A stretch of 64,000 nt of DNA from Chrysemys picta bellii (lineage: Eukaryota > Chordata > Testudines > Emydidae), in NCBI RefSeq assembly GCF_011386835.1, contig NC_088792.1:42088882-42152881 (forward strand), read 5' to 3'. This document shows positions 20,961 to 30,429 of the stretch, piece by piece (within the stretch, counting starts at the first letter, position 1; every line of letters begins with the position of its first letter). The notes below the pieces were generated by a model. It was not told where the DNA came from, did no database searches, and saw only the letters and a program-made list of their open reading frames with translations. Both the position numbers and the translations under genes were made by a program.

Positions 20961-23900
20961 ATGACTACAAAAGAAGAAAAAGCCAAAGAGGAGGCCCACA
21001 AGAGAGAGATGGAGCTAAGAGAAAGAGAAGAAAAGGCCAAAAAGGAGGCCCATGAAAGAAAGATGGAGATGGAAAAAGCCAAAGAGGAGGCTCACAAGAG
21101 AGAGATGGAGCTAAGAGAAAGAGAAGAAAAGGCCAAAAAGGAGGCCCATGAAAGAAAGATGGAGCTGGAAAAAGCCAAAGAGGGGGCTCACAAGAGAACT
21201 ATGGAGCTGAAAGAAAAAGAGATGGAGGAGAGAGAAAAAGAAAGGAAACATGAACTGGAACTAGCAAAGGCTAAGCAAGCTTTCACCCCCATCCCTGTTC
21301 CTAAGCCGTCCACCAGGGCACCGTCTGTGTTACCAGAGACCCAGACAAAGGTGGTGGAACAGGATCCCCTGCCAATGACTGCAACAACCGTAGTGGATCC
21401 AATCCCAGAGACCCAGCCAAAGCTAGTCCCAGAACCGGAACTGGCAACGCAACCAGCACCAGAACCATTGCGAGCCCTGAGTCCAGCGCTTGCAAACCCG
21501 TCTACAACTCCAATGCCAGAGGGCACCAGCGAGCCTGACCTGGCGGAAGCAGCAGATAACCCTACCCAAGAGGCTCAGCCAGAGCCTGAGATACCACATA
21601 GTGCACCAGTGGACAGTGGATCACAGTCAATGGAAACAGCCCCAGCACCTGCATCGCTTCCAGAGGGACCAAGCCCCAGTCCACAGTCCAAGGAGGAACT
21701 GATGTCTCCAGCATCAAGGGAACAGTTCCAGGCCAAGCAGGAAGCAGATGACAGCCTTCAGAAAGCTTGGGCGGCGGCGCGGAGCACCCCACCGCCTCTC
21801 AGCTCTTCGAACCGATCCCGGTTTGTTGTAGAACAAGGACTTTTATACAAGGAGACTCTTTCTGGTGGGCACCAGGAAGACTGGCATCCTCAGAGACAGT
21901 TGGTAGTTCCCACTAAGTATCAGGTAAAGCTCTTGAGCTTAGCCCATGATCATCCCAGTGGCCATTCTGGGGTGAACAGAACCAAGGACCGGTTGGGGAA
22001 GTCCTTCCACTGGGAGGGAATGGGCAAGGACGTTGCTAAATATGTCCGGTCTTGTGAGGTGTGCCAACGAGTGGGAAAGCCCCAAGACCAGGTTAAAGCC
22101 CCTCTCCAGCCACTACCCATAATTGAGGTCCCATTTCAGCGCGTAGCTGTGGATATTCTGGGTCCTTTCCCAAAGAAGACACCCAGAGGAAAGCAGTACG
22201 TACTGACTTTCATGGATTTTGCTACCCGATGGCCGGAAGCAGTACCCTTAAGCAACACCAGGGCTAAAAGTGTGTGCCAGGCATTAACAGACATTTTTGC
22301 CAGGGTAGGTTGGCCCTCCGACATCCTTACAGATTCGGGAACTAACTTCCTGGCAGGGACCATGGAAAACCTGTGGGAAGCTCATGGGGTGAATCACTTG
22401 GTTGCCACCCCTTACCACCATGAAACCAATGGCCTGGTGGAGAGGTTTAATGGAACTTTGGGGGCCATGATACGTAAATTTGTAAATGAACACTCCAATG
22501 ATTGGGAACTAGTGTTGCAGCAGTTGCTTTTTGCCTACAGGGCTGTACCACATCCCAGTTTAGGGTTTTCACCATTTGAACTTGTGTATGGCCGCGAGGT
22601 TAAGGGGCCATTACAGTTGGTGAAACAGCAATGGGAGGGGTTTACGCCTTCTCCAGGAACTAACATTCTAGACTTTGTAAGCAACCTACAAAGCACCCTC
22701 CGACACTCTTTAGCCCTTGCTAAAGAAAACCTAAAGAATGCTCAGGAAGAGCAAAAGGCCTGGTATGATAAACATTCCAGAGAACGATCCTTCAAAGTAG
22801 GAGACCAAGTCATGGTCTTAAAGGCGCTCCAGGCCCATAAAATGGAAGCATCGTGGGAAGGACCATTCACGGTCCAGGAGCGCCTAGGAGCTGTTAACTA
22901 TCTCATAGCCTCCCCCACCTCCAACATAAAGCCTAAGGTATACCATGTTAATTCCCTTAAGCCCTTTTATTCTAGAGAATTAAATGTTTGCCAGTTTACA
23001 GCCCAGAAAACAGATGACGCGGAGTGGCCTGAAGGTGTCTACTACGAAGGAAAAAAGGATGGTGGCGTGGAAGAGGTGAACCTCTCTACGACCCTTGGAC
23101 GTCTGCAGCGACAGCAGATCAAGGAGCTGTGCACAAGCTTTGCACCAATTTTCTCAGCCACTCCAGGATGGACCGAACGGGCATACCACTCCATTGACAC
23201 AGGTAATGCTCACCCTATTAGAACCCCACCCTACCGGGAGTCACCTCATGCCAAACTTGCTATACAAAGGGAGATCCAGGACATGCTACAGATGGGTATA
23301 ATCCGCCCCTCTAAGAGTGCATGGGCATCTCCAGTGGTTCTAGTTCCCAAACCAGATGGGGAAATACGCTTTTGCGTGGACTACCGTAAGCTAAATGCTG
23401 TAACTTGTCCTGACAACTATCCAATGCCACGCACAGATGAGCTATTGGAGAAATTGGGACATGCCCAATTCATCTCTACTTTAGACTTAACCAAGGGGTA
23501 CTGCCAAGTACCACTAGATGAACCCGCTAAGGAAAGGTTAGCCTTCGTCACCCAGGCAGGGGTGTACGAAAGGGAGTACATTGAATTCAGGTTGCAAAAT
23601 GCACCCGCCACCTTCCAAAGACTTGTAGATGGTCTCCTAGCGGGATTGGGAGAATCTGCAGTTGCCTACCTCGATGATGTGGCCATTTTTTCTGATTCAT
23701 GGGCAGAGCACATGGAGCACCTGGAAAAAGTTTTCGAGCGCATCCAGCAGGCAGGACTAACTGTTAAGGCTAAAAAGTGTCAAATAGGCCAAAACAGAGT
23801 GACTTACCTGGGGCACCAGGTGGGTCACGGAACTATAAATCCCCTACAGGCCAAAGTGGATGCTATCCAAAAGTGGCCGGTTCCAAAGTCTAAGAAACAG

Positions 23901-24491
23901 GTCCAATCCTTCTTAGGCTTGGCTGGATATTATAGGCGATTTGTACCCCACTACAGCCAAATCACCGCCCCGCTGACAGACCTAACCAGAAAGAAACAGC
24001 CAAATGCAGTTCAGTGGACTGATGAGTGTCAAAAGGCCTTTAACCAGCTTAAGGCAACACTCATGTCTGACCCTGTGCTAAGGGCCCCAGACTTTGACAA
24101 ACCGTTCCAAGTAACCACAGATGCGTCCGAGCGAGGCATGGGAGCAGTTTTAATGCAGGAAGGACCGGATCAAGAATTCCATCCTGTCGTGTTTCTCGGT
24201 AAGAAACTGTCTGAGAGGGAAAGCCATTGGTCAATCAGCGAAAAGGAATGCTATGCCATTGTGTACGCGCTGGAAAAGCTACGCCCATATGTTTGGGGAC
24301 AGCGTTTCCAACTACAAACAGACCATGCTGCGCTACAGTGGCTTCATACCGCCAAGGGAAATAACAAAAAACTTCTTCGGTGGAGATTAGCTCTCCAAGA
24401 TTTTGATTTTGAAATACAACACATTTCGGGAGCTTCTAACAAAGTGGCTGATGCACTCTCCCGGGAAAGTTTCCCAGAGTTAACTGATTAA
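20961..24491 (+). CDS. Gypsy Pol-type polyprotein: coiled coil, integrase, RT, RNase H
   Basis: The 1176-residue open frame starts at ATG 20961 (MTTKEEKAKEEAH). Residues 1-100 are a K/E-rich coiled coil with two tandem 32-residue repeats. About 100-290 is P/E/T-rich. Integrase follows: an HHCC zinc finger (about 328-370, with HSGVNRTKDRL and SCEVCQ) and a catalytic triad at D398 (VAVDILGPF), D458 (LTDSGTNF) and E494 (LVERFNGTL), giving D,D35E spacing. A GPF motif lies near 634. RT has RFCVDYRKLN, the catalytic YLDD at 903-906, and a changed FRLQNAPATF where FGL is usual. RNase H shows TTDASERGMGAVL (D1054) and ends NKVADALSRE. The frame has no breaks. Gag and protease domains were not identified. 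Confidence 0.93.
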   Translation: MTTKEEKAKEEAHKREMELREREEKAKKEAHERKMEMEKAKEEAHKREMELREREEKAKKEAHERKMELEKAKEGAHKRTMELKEKEMEEREKERKHELELAKAKQAFTPIPVPKPSTRAPSVLPETQTKVVEQDPLPMTATTVVDPIPETQPKLVPEPELATQPAPEPLRALSPALANPSTTPMPEGTSEPDLAEAADNPTQEAQPEPEIPHSAPVDSGSQSMETAPAPASLPEGPSPSPQSKEELMSPASREQFQAKQEADDSLQKAWAAARSTPPPLSSSNRSRFVVEQGLLYKETLSGGHQEDWHPQRQLVVPTKYQVKLLSLAHDHPSGHSGVNRTKDRLGKSFHWEGMGKDVAKYVRSCEVCQRVGKPQDQVKAPLQPLPIIEVPFQRVAVDILGPFPKKTPRGKQYVLTFMDFATRWPEAVPLSNTRAKSVCQALTDIFARVGWPSDILTDSGTNFLAGTMENLWEAHGVNHLVATPYHHETNGLVERFNGTLGAMIRKFVNEHSNDWELVLQQLLFAYRAVPHPSLGFSPFELVYGREVKGPLQLVKQQWEGFTPSPGTNILDFVSNLQSTLRHSLALAKENLKNAQEEQKAWYDKHSRERSFKVGDQVMVLKALQAHKMEASWEGPFTVQERLGAVNYLIASPTSNIKPKVYHVNSLKPFYSRELNVCQFTAQKTDDAEWPEGVYYEGKKDGGVEEVNLSTTLGRLQRQQIKELCTSFAPIFSATPGWTERAYHSIDTGNAHPIRTPPYRESPHAKLAIQREIQDMLQMGIIRPSKSAWASPVVLVPKPDGEIRFCVDYRKLNAVTCPDNYPMPRTDELLEKLGHAQFISTLDLTKGYCQVPLDEPAKERLAFVTQAGVYEREYIEFRLQNAPATFQRLVDGLLAGLGESAVAYLDDVAIFSDSWAEHMEHLEKVFERIQQAGLTVKAKKCQIGQNRVTYLGHQVGHGTINPLQAKVDAIQKWPVPKSKKQVQSFLGLAGYYRRFVPHYSQITAPLTDLTRKKQPNAVQWTDECQKAFNQLKATLMSDPVLRAPDFDKPFQVTTDASERGMGAVLMQEGPDQEFHPVVFLGKKLSERESHWSISEKECYAIVYALEKLRPYVWGQRFQLQTDHAALQWLHTAKGNNKKLLRWRLALQDFDFEIQHISGASNKVADALSRESFPELTD
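20982..21173 (+). repeat. 96-bp in-frame tandem repeat in the polyprotein N-terminus
   Basis: Two nearly identical 96-bp units start at 20982 and 21078, and a degenerate third starts at 21174. Each encodes 32 residues beginning AKEEAHKREMELRERE, so the coiled coil grew by in-frame duplication. Confidence 0.9.
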
Positions 24492-24652
24492 CAATTGTTC
24501 GTGGAATGAAGCATATTGTTAGTTTTTATATAATCAGTAGTATGTCTAAAGGTACATGTGTCTTATTAACTCTGTTTTCTCCTAGAACTCCAGGAAGAAA
24601 TCACAGCCAGTGTGGAACCGAACATCCAACACTATCTGTGATTTGGGGGGCG

Positions 24653-25453
24653 TGTCATAACTATAAAGGGAAGGGTAATAGCTGTCCTGTGTACAGTACT
24701 ATAAAAATCCCTCCTGGCCAGAGACTCCAAAATCCTTTTCCCTGTAAAGGGTTAAGAAGCTCAGGTAACCTGGCTGGCATCTGACCTAAAGGACCAATAA
24801 GGGGACAAGATACTTTCAAATCTTGGGGGGGGGAAGGCTGTTGTTTGTGTTCTTTGTTTGGGAGTGTGTTCGTTCTCGGGACTGAGAGGGACCAGACATC
24901 AATCCAGGTTCTCCACATCTTTCTAAACAAGTCTCTCCTATTTCAAACTTGTAAGTAAATAGCCAGGCAAGGCGTGTTAGTTTTCCTTTGTTTTCTCAAC
25001 TTGTAAATGTACCTTTTACTAGAGTGTTTATCTTTGTTTGTTGTACTTTGAACCTAAGACTAGAGGGGAGTCCTCTTTTAAGAACCTGATTGATTTTTCC
25101 TTGTTTTAAGATCCAAGGGGTTTGGATCTTGATTCACCAGGAGTTGGTGGGAGGAAGGAGAGGGGATGGTTAATTTCTCCCTGTTGTAGATCCCAGGGGG
25201 GTTGGAACTGATTCACCAGGAGTTGGTGGGAGGAAGGAGGGGAATGGTTAATTTCCCCTTGTTTTAAGATCCAAGGGGTTTGGATCTGTTTTCACCAGGG
25301 ATTTGGTGAAGGTTTTTCAAGGTTTCCCAGGAATGGAATCCATTGAAATGGTGGCAGCAGAACCAGAGCTAAGCTGGTAGTTAAGCTTAGAAGTTTTCAT
25401 GCAGGCCCCTACATTTGTACCCTAAAGTTCAAAGTGGGGATCCAGCCTTGACA
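24653..25453 (+). repeat. 3' LTR (801 bp)
   Basis: Same TGTCATAACT start and CCTTGACA end as the 5' LTR. It lacks about 95 bp near 25077, where AGTCCTCT runs straight into TTTAAGAACC. The short preceding purine stretch (ATTTGGGGGGCG) may be the remains of a polypurine tract. Confidence 0.92.
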
Positions 25454-25458
25454 GGGTG
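25454..25458 (+). repeat. Right target-site duplication of the LTR element
   Basis: GGGTG, identical to 19711-19715. Confidence 0.9.
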
Positions 25459-25599
25459 TGTTTGTTAACCTCCTGAAGACTCAAGAAGCGTTCATCGTTT
25501 CATGTAACAGTGGAAATGGGCTGATTCTGTAAAAAACAAAAATCAAAACAAAATCTACCTTGAATCCAGAAGTGAAGGGGGCAGATAATGTTCCCTATT

Positions 25600-26090
25600 T
25601 CAGCCACTTTGCACTGTGCTGGGTATTTCCTCAGGGGAGTGGTGGCACAGGGTTAGCATAAGCAGCCCTATGCATGGTCCTTGCAGCAGTGACAGAAACA
25701 TCAGGCCAGATGCTTTGCCCTTTTTTAACTGCTTAATTGCTTTCTCTAGTTCTGCTTCTGAAATTTCTAACAGTGAAACATTTAATTTTTCACCTTCTTT
25801 GCATCCATCAAATGGAATTGCTGCCTTTAGTTGGCTGAGTATGTCATTCAAATGTTCTCATCAGCATTCCTTTTGTTCCGCTTCTGTTGTTAACAATCTT
25901 CCTCCTTCGTTTTTATGATACCACTGTAACGGCAATTGCTTACACACCTGAAACAATTTCTTACAGCCACCTCTCACAGATGTTGCTTCAGCTTCTCTCA
26001 CCTTTTGATCAAGCCATTCTCTCTTATCTTCCCGACATGACTTCTTTACTTCTTTGTCTTTCTCTACAGACTCCCATTGCAGCATGCCCT
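25600..26090 (-). pseudogene. RTE-like non-LTR retrotransposon RT fragment
   Basis: On the - strand, 26085-25861 reads VKKSCREDKREWLDQKVREA and then GGRLLTTEAEQKECW. A shifted frame at 25851-25600 continues LNDILSQLKAAIPF and ISEAELEKAIKQLKKGKASG. This is the linker between endonuclease and reverse transcriptase (the A-I-K-x-L-K-x-G-K-A-x-G block) of RTE-type LINEs. The catalytic YADD region is absent, and at least one frameshift breaks it. Confidence 0.6.
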
Positions 26091-26129
26091 GATAATTACA
26101 TGGGATGTAAGCTCTTCAGCTAGTCCAGC

Positions 26130-26580
26130 TTCTGCTTTCACCCAAGCAGTTCTACAAAAGTACATAATGAATGAGATGAGATTGAAAAAAATAGATAGTG
26201 ACCTGCCTCCTTAGTGCTGTGATAGTGAAGCTGATGCATACAGTGGATGACACTGAATTTCAGGCAGTTAGGCTCTGCTGTGCAATGGTGCAAAAATAAG
26301 CTACGGACATTTTATAGCATGGACCCCCATGACCATCTGTTAAAATGATGTGAACCCCTCCCCTCCTATTCACAAAACACCCCTGTGGCAATGACATAAG
26401 TTGTTTAGCTGGAGATGTTATGGCAGGAAAATACTGATATATTTCTAACTGTCTTTAATGTAGTTTAGCCTCCAGAAACAAGGAGAAGGAATAGCACAAT
26501 GTGACCACAAGCACATTACTTGATTACCTCCTCCACCATGGGAAAGCCATATAAGGAAACAAATATAGAGAGCACTGTGC
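26130..26580. other. Non-coding stretch
   Basis: No gene or repeat was recognised. Confidence 0.5.
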
Positions 26581-26586
26581 CCCGAA

Positions 26587-26827
26587 GGGTGTGTGTACAC
26601 TCTGAACTGGAGGTGTAATAACTCATCGAACTAGAGCGCTAAGAATAGAAATGGTGGAGGAAAGAGGAATCCCTAGTATAAGCCTGTCTGGGCTAGTAGG
26701 TAGGTAGTTGGGGATGGCTAGCCCCTCTCGCTGCAGTGGCTCCAGTGTGCTAGCTAGATCAGAGCTAGTGCAGGTAAGTCTACCTGAACTGAAAATCACA
26801 CCTCCAGTTCAAAGTGTAGACGTACCC
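26587..26827. mobile_element. Harbinger-type MITE, 241 bp
   Basis: Terminal inverted repeats of about 30 bp (GGGTGTGTGTACACTCTGAA at the left, and TTCAAAGTGTAGACGTACCC at the right) are flanked by a 3-bp repeat GAA at 26584-26586 and 26828-26830. A 3-bp duplication and this terminus fit Harbinger. No coding capacity. Confidence 0.8.
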
Positions 26828-26830
26828 GAA

Positions 26831-27660
26831 GTGCTACTAGTCTTACAGTGAGGGCTATCTGGAAGCCTGCTCAGAAATTATTTTTGTGTTCCCTCACCAT
26901 GTCAAAGCCACATAGCACTTACCTTCCCAGTGTCTTTACTGGTGGTATCCAGAGGTACGTATTTATATTCTGTTACTGGTTTAGGATGGGAAATGGTTTG
27001 CATTTCATTTTTGATAACACAAAGTCTTTGAAGTAGGATGGCTCCTCTGAATTCCACATTCTGGACCTATAGAAGAAGCACCCTTTACAATTGAGCTTCC
27101 TATGGGATATAACTTCAATGCTTCTGAAGTTGCCCACTTCATCGTTCATAAGTTCAACCCCTGTGCAGTACAGAGGAATATGTCTTCTCAGTGTTTTCAG
27201 CCCAGTTTGTTCCTTCCACTATTTGTATAGCTGCAGCGCACACATTGCAGAAAAACCCTATTCCAGATGCCAATAATTATTCTCTTGCACTCAGCACAGC
27301 AATCATTGTGCGGCACCCAGTCAATAAGTACATTACCAAGGCAAACAACGATAATGTCTTATAGCCTGGGCTCTGGGACACAGATTTCCAAAGGAAGACC
27401 CTCAATAACTACCATCTCCATCTCTTTCAGGAATGAGAAGCCATTTTTTAAAAATTCAACATCCTGGCTTAATAAATTGTAGAGGGATAGTACAAGAAGG
27501 ATTGTAGAAGGATTAGCTGTGGAACTATCAACAACCTGAAATGGAGGGGATGGGTTGTAGTGGTCCCAGATTGAGTTATTGTAAAAAGTAAACTGTTCTT
27601 CATCAAATGTACAGTAATTACCATTGAACAATAAAGGAGTCTTTAAAGGAAGCCCAAGTG
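26831..27660. other. Non-coding stretch
   Basis: No gene or repeat was recognised. Confidence 0.5.
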
Positions 27661-27667
27661 GTCTTGG

Positions 27668-27790
27668 GAACAAGTCATTGGACAGGGAGTCAGAAGAGCT
27701 GGGTCTAGTTCTATCACTGACCCACTCTGTGACCCTGGGCAAGTCACTTCCTCTCTTTTCCCTCATACCCTTTGTCTGTCTCATCTCTTA
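27668..27790 (+). mobile_element. MIR-type CORE-SINE fragment
   Basis: GACAGGGAGTCAGAAGAGCT is followed by TTCTATCACTGACCCACTC and TGTGACCCTGGGCAAGTCAC, the conserved MIR core. Confidence 0.75.
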
Positions 27791-28034
27791 CTATGTCTTT
27801 TAATGGGACCCATTGTATGAGGCAACCTGTCTTTGTTAGGGCCCATAGGTTTTACTGTAATACAGATAATTTCCAAAGTGGAGAATCACTTTTGCTGAGA
27901 CATTTAACAGTGAGTCTCAAGTAGAAACTCTGCAAACATTAACTTACAGCTGTTTCTAAATTCATCTAAACTGTGGTCCATTAAAGCAAAGTGATTCTCG
28001 GGTGTGAACTGAGGTGTGACTCAAGGTAATTATG

Positions 28035-28238
28035 GTACTTGTGGCACCTTAGAGACTAACAAATTTATTAGAGCATAAGCTTTCGTGGACTACAGCCCAC
28101 TTCTTCGGATGCATATGCATATATGGGCTGTAGTCCACGAAAGCTTATGCTCTAATAAATTTGTTAGTCTCTAAGGTGCCACAAGTACTCCTGTTCTTCT
28201 TTTTGCGGATACAGACTAACACGGCTGCTACTCTGAAA
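28035..28238 (+). mobile_element. Foldback Penelope-like insertion with 10-bp target duplication
   Basis: Arms 28035-28099 and 28124-28188 are perfect 65-bp inverted repeats separated by 24 bp. The right arm continues to 28238, ending ACACGGCTGCTACTCTGAAA. A perfect 10-bp direct repeat GGTAATTATG flanks the whole unit (28025-28034 and 28239-28248). The tail is the same as at 16483 and 52350. Inverted 5' pieces are known for Penelope-like elements; that family call is inference. Confidence 0.7.
28071..28108 (-). ncRNA. Hammerhead-ribozyme-like core in the foldback element
   Basis: Read on the - strand: CCGAAGA (28108-28102, compare the consensus CUGANGA), one extra A, a 4-bp helix GTGG/CCAC plus a G-T pair, GAAA at 28084-28081, a 3-bp AGC/GCT hairpin with loop TTAT, then TC with predicted cleavage after 28071. 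One core base differs from consensus and helix I is not evident, so activity is doubtful. Penelope-like elements are known to carry hammerheads with a short helix III. Confidence 0.35.
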
Positions 28239-28249
28239 GGTAATTATGC

Positions 28250-28925
28250 TGATTGTGCTGAATGTGCTTTGGGGGAGCTGGGTGATTTGCTGAGGCTATT
28301 GCATACAAAGCCAGAGGACAAGCGATCAGCTGAGAGAGAGCTAGCAGGGGGTGACCCCAGACAAAGAGAGAGTTGGTTCTGAGTGGGTATTAATTGTTGC
28401 GTAATCTATCAGTGAACTGCAGTCTGGGTGTTTCATGGACTAGTAAAGCGCATGGTATTAAATGCCCAACTATACGAGAGAGACCCTGCTGTAAGTAATA
28501 ACTGCTATGAAGAATGGATATTGAACTTTCCAAGGCAGTTCAGTATGAAATAATCATGTAAAAGTATTCCTATCTATGCATGGAGATCATGAGGGCTAGA
28601 CGTCTATGCTGTGTAAGCTAGTTTCTATTCAGGAGAGAAACCAGTGATAAAACCAAACCAGAGAGGAATCATCAAGGGAGACATGACAGCATGGGAGTCC
28701 ATATGAAATAGTGGTCGGGAATGAAGATGGAGGGATGTGTTATCAGTGAAGAAAAAATGCTGTAGGAAGAGTGGAATGGAAATATTTATAGAGCCATAAA
28801 ATCATTTGACTGGTGTGGAGAAAGTAAATAAGGAAGTGTTATCAATCAACCATGTAATCAAGAGAGACATCAGGGACTTGAAAAGAAAACTGAATGCAGC
28901 AAATATAGGATATGGGAGACCTGGG
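28250..28925. other. Non-coding stretch
   Basis: No gene or repeat was recognised. Confidence 0.5.
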
Positions 28926-28929
28926 TTCA

Positions 28930-29345
28930 GGTCTGTACTCTAAATCAGGCAGAGGGGGAATTCAAACAGGGTCCCTCATATCTCACGTGAATTCCCCAAC
29001 CACTGGGGTACTGGGTAACCTGGGGGCATATGCATACCCACTATCTTTTGGGCAGGGCCTGAGCCTATAGGCCTGCTCTGAGCACACCTACAGACTGGAG
29101 TCCTGTTGGTGAGATAGTGGTAGAATGCCTAGTTGAGAATTCCCTTTGGCTTGTTCTAGGACTCAGAGCTGCTCCTTAATGGTAGGGCGGCATCAGAACT
29201 TAGGTAGCTTTGTACATGCCCACCAGTGGAAACTTAGGCGCCATGGGGATTTGGGCACCTATAGGGTTAGGTGGAAGCTAAGCCGTGGCTTTGAGAATGT
29301 CATTGACACCTAAATGTTAGACTTAGGTGCCTAAGCACCTTTGTG
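28930..29345 (-). repeat. tRNA-like composite interspersed repeat
   Basis: On the - strand near 29010, TACCCCAGTGGTTGGGG looks like an A box, followed by a GTTTGAATTCC B-box-like motif. The + strand also carries an inverted copy (ACCTGGGTTCAGGTC). The right part has TTAGGTGCCTAAG motifs and ends CACCTTTGTGAGCCC. The same parts occur at 33755-35695. Confidence 0.5.
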
Positions 29346-30145
29346 AGCCCCATCCTTGCTATGATTTTCACTTTGGTTCAATTAATTCTCAGAATTTATG
29401 ACATTATCAGGCACAGTAACATACGTCATGGCCTTTCCCTGAAAGCCAGATCCAATTATATTTTACACTGGATTAACCTGACCCAGTGCAGGAGGCAGAG
29501 AAAAATATCTGTCTCCACATCCTGCCCTGTTCATTTTTTCCTGTTATTACACACACAATGCAATTTCACACAAAACATTTCCTTGTCCCTTCTCAAAGAT
29601 TATTTCTATTCATCCACAAAGCCCTCCCCAAAATGCATTACAGTTCCGAGGGGAGCTGCTCCACACTCAAAATGATTTTTCATGTAATAAATACTTGACA
29701 TTTAGAAAAATGGCTTCTAAATTTACACAGCGCAGTCCTCACAGTTTGAAATTACCCTCTAAACACCCTGAAGTGCCAGGCTCATAAATAAATATCCCCC
29801 CAAACAGATTCACATGTATTAGCTTACTAAGTATATTTCATTTCCTTCAGCAGGATGATTGCTACAGGCACTAAGAAACAGTGCTTTGGTTTAAATTAAA
29901 TGCTGAGCAGACAGGCCGATCACAATTGTAAAACCCTCTCCTTGCCCTTTGCTTTGTGTTTTCTTTGGTTGTGATTCAGATTGCTCAGTCTGAACTGTTG
30001 AGCTGTGTTCTATTTCAGAGTCCAACCAACTGTACATCAGGTTGATAAATATCACAGAAGCAGTGAAGAAACTGGAATTTGTGTGGAGGGGGCAAACATT
30101 CGGTGTAAGATACTTAAATGGTCCCTATTGCTGTAGCAACTCACT
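29346..30145. other. Non-coding stretch
   Basis: No gene or repeat was recognised. Open frames here are short and unremarkable. Confidence 0.5.
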
Positions 30146-30149
30146 TAGT

Positions 30150-30240
30150 ATTACAAAACCCCTGTGTGTAGGGGGGGTGCATGTCTATAATCCTCATTTT
30201 AAAGATGGGAACTGAAGCACAGAGAAACTAAGTGGTAGAC
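30150..30240 (-). mobile_element. MIR-like CORE-SINE tail
   Basis: The + strand reads ATCCTCATTTTAAAGATGGG, then AACTGAAGCACAGAGAAACT, the inverse of the MIR core. Confidence 0.6.
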
Positions 30241-30429
30241 CATGAAGGAGACAAAGAACAGAAACCAAGGAAACGTTCCATTACTCAGGTTGGTGTTCCT
30301 ACCTCTAGAAGTGCAAAATCTGACCTTGCCCCCATCTCTGGAATAGTGTGCTTGTAAGTGGGGAAAGGAGGGTGAAGTAGGATTATTGAACCCGAAGAGG
30401 GGAGGTCTACACCCCTTCACACAATGGAG

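Larger units (their letters stand above)
19716..25453 (+). mobile_element. Ty3/gypsy LTR retrotransposon, Gmr1-like domain order
   Basis: The element has two LTRs beginning TGTCA and ending TGACA, a 5-bp target duplication (GGGTG), a primer-binding-like site at 20612, and one open frame of 1176 codons. Integrase precedes reverse transcriptase and RNase H, as in the Gmr1 group of Ty3/gypsy elements, while the polymerase sequence is of gypsy type. The internal region is only about 4.0 kb. No capsid, zinc-knuckle nucleocapsid or convincing protease was seen, so the copy is probably an internally deleted, non-autonomous form. Near-identical LTRs (a few differences by eye, plus one 95-bp deletion) indicate a young insertion. 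Confidence 0.93.

Noticed and set aside
21607..21625. A VDSG motif in the linker of the LTR element as a retroviral-type protease active site
   Set aside because: It sits in P/E/S-rich low-complexity sequence with no hydrophobic strand before it and no downstream flap or second motif.
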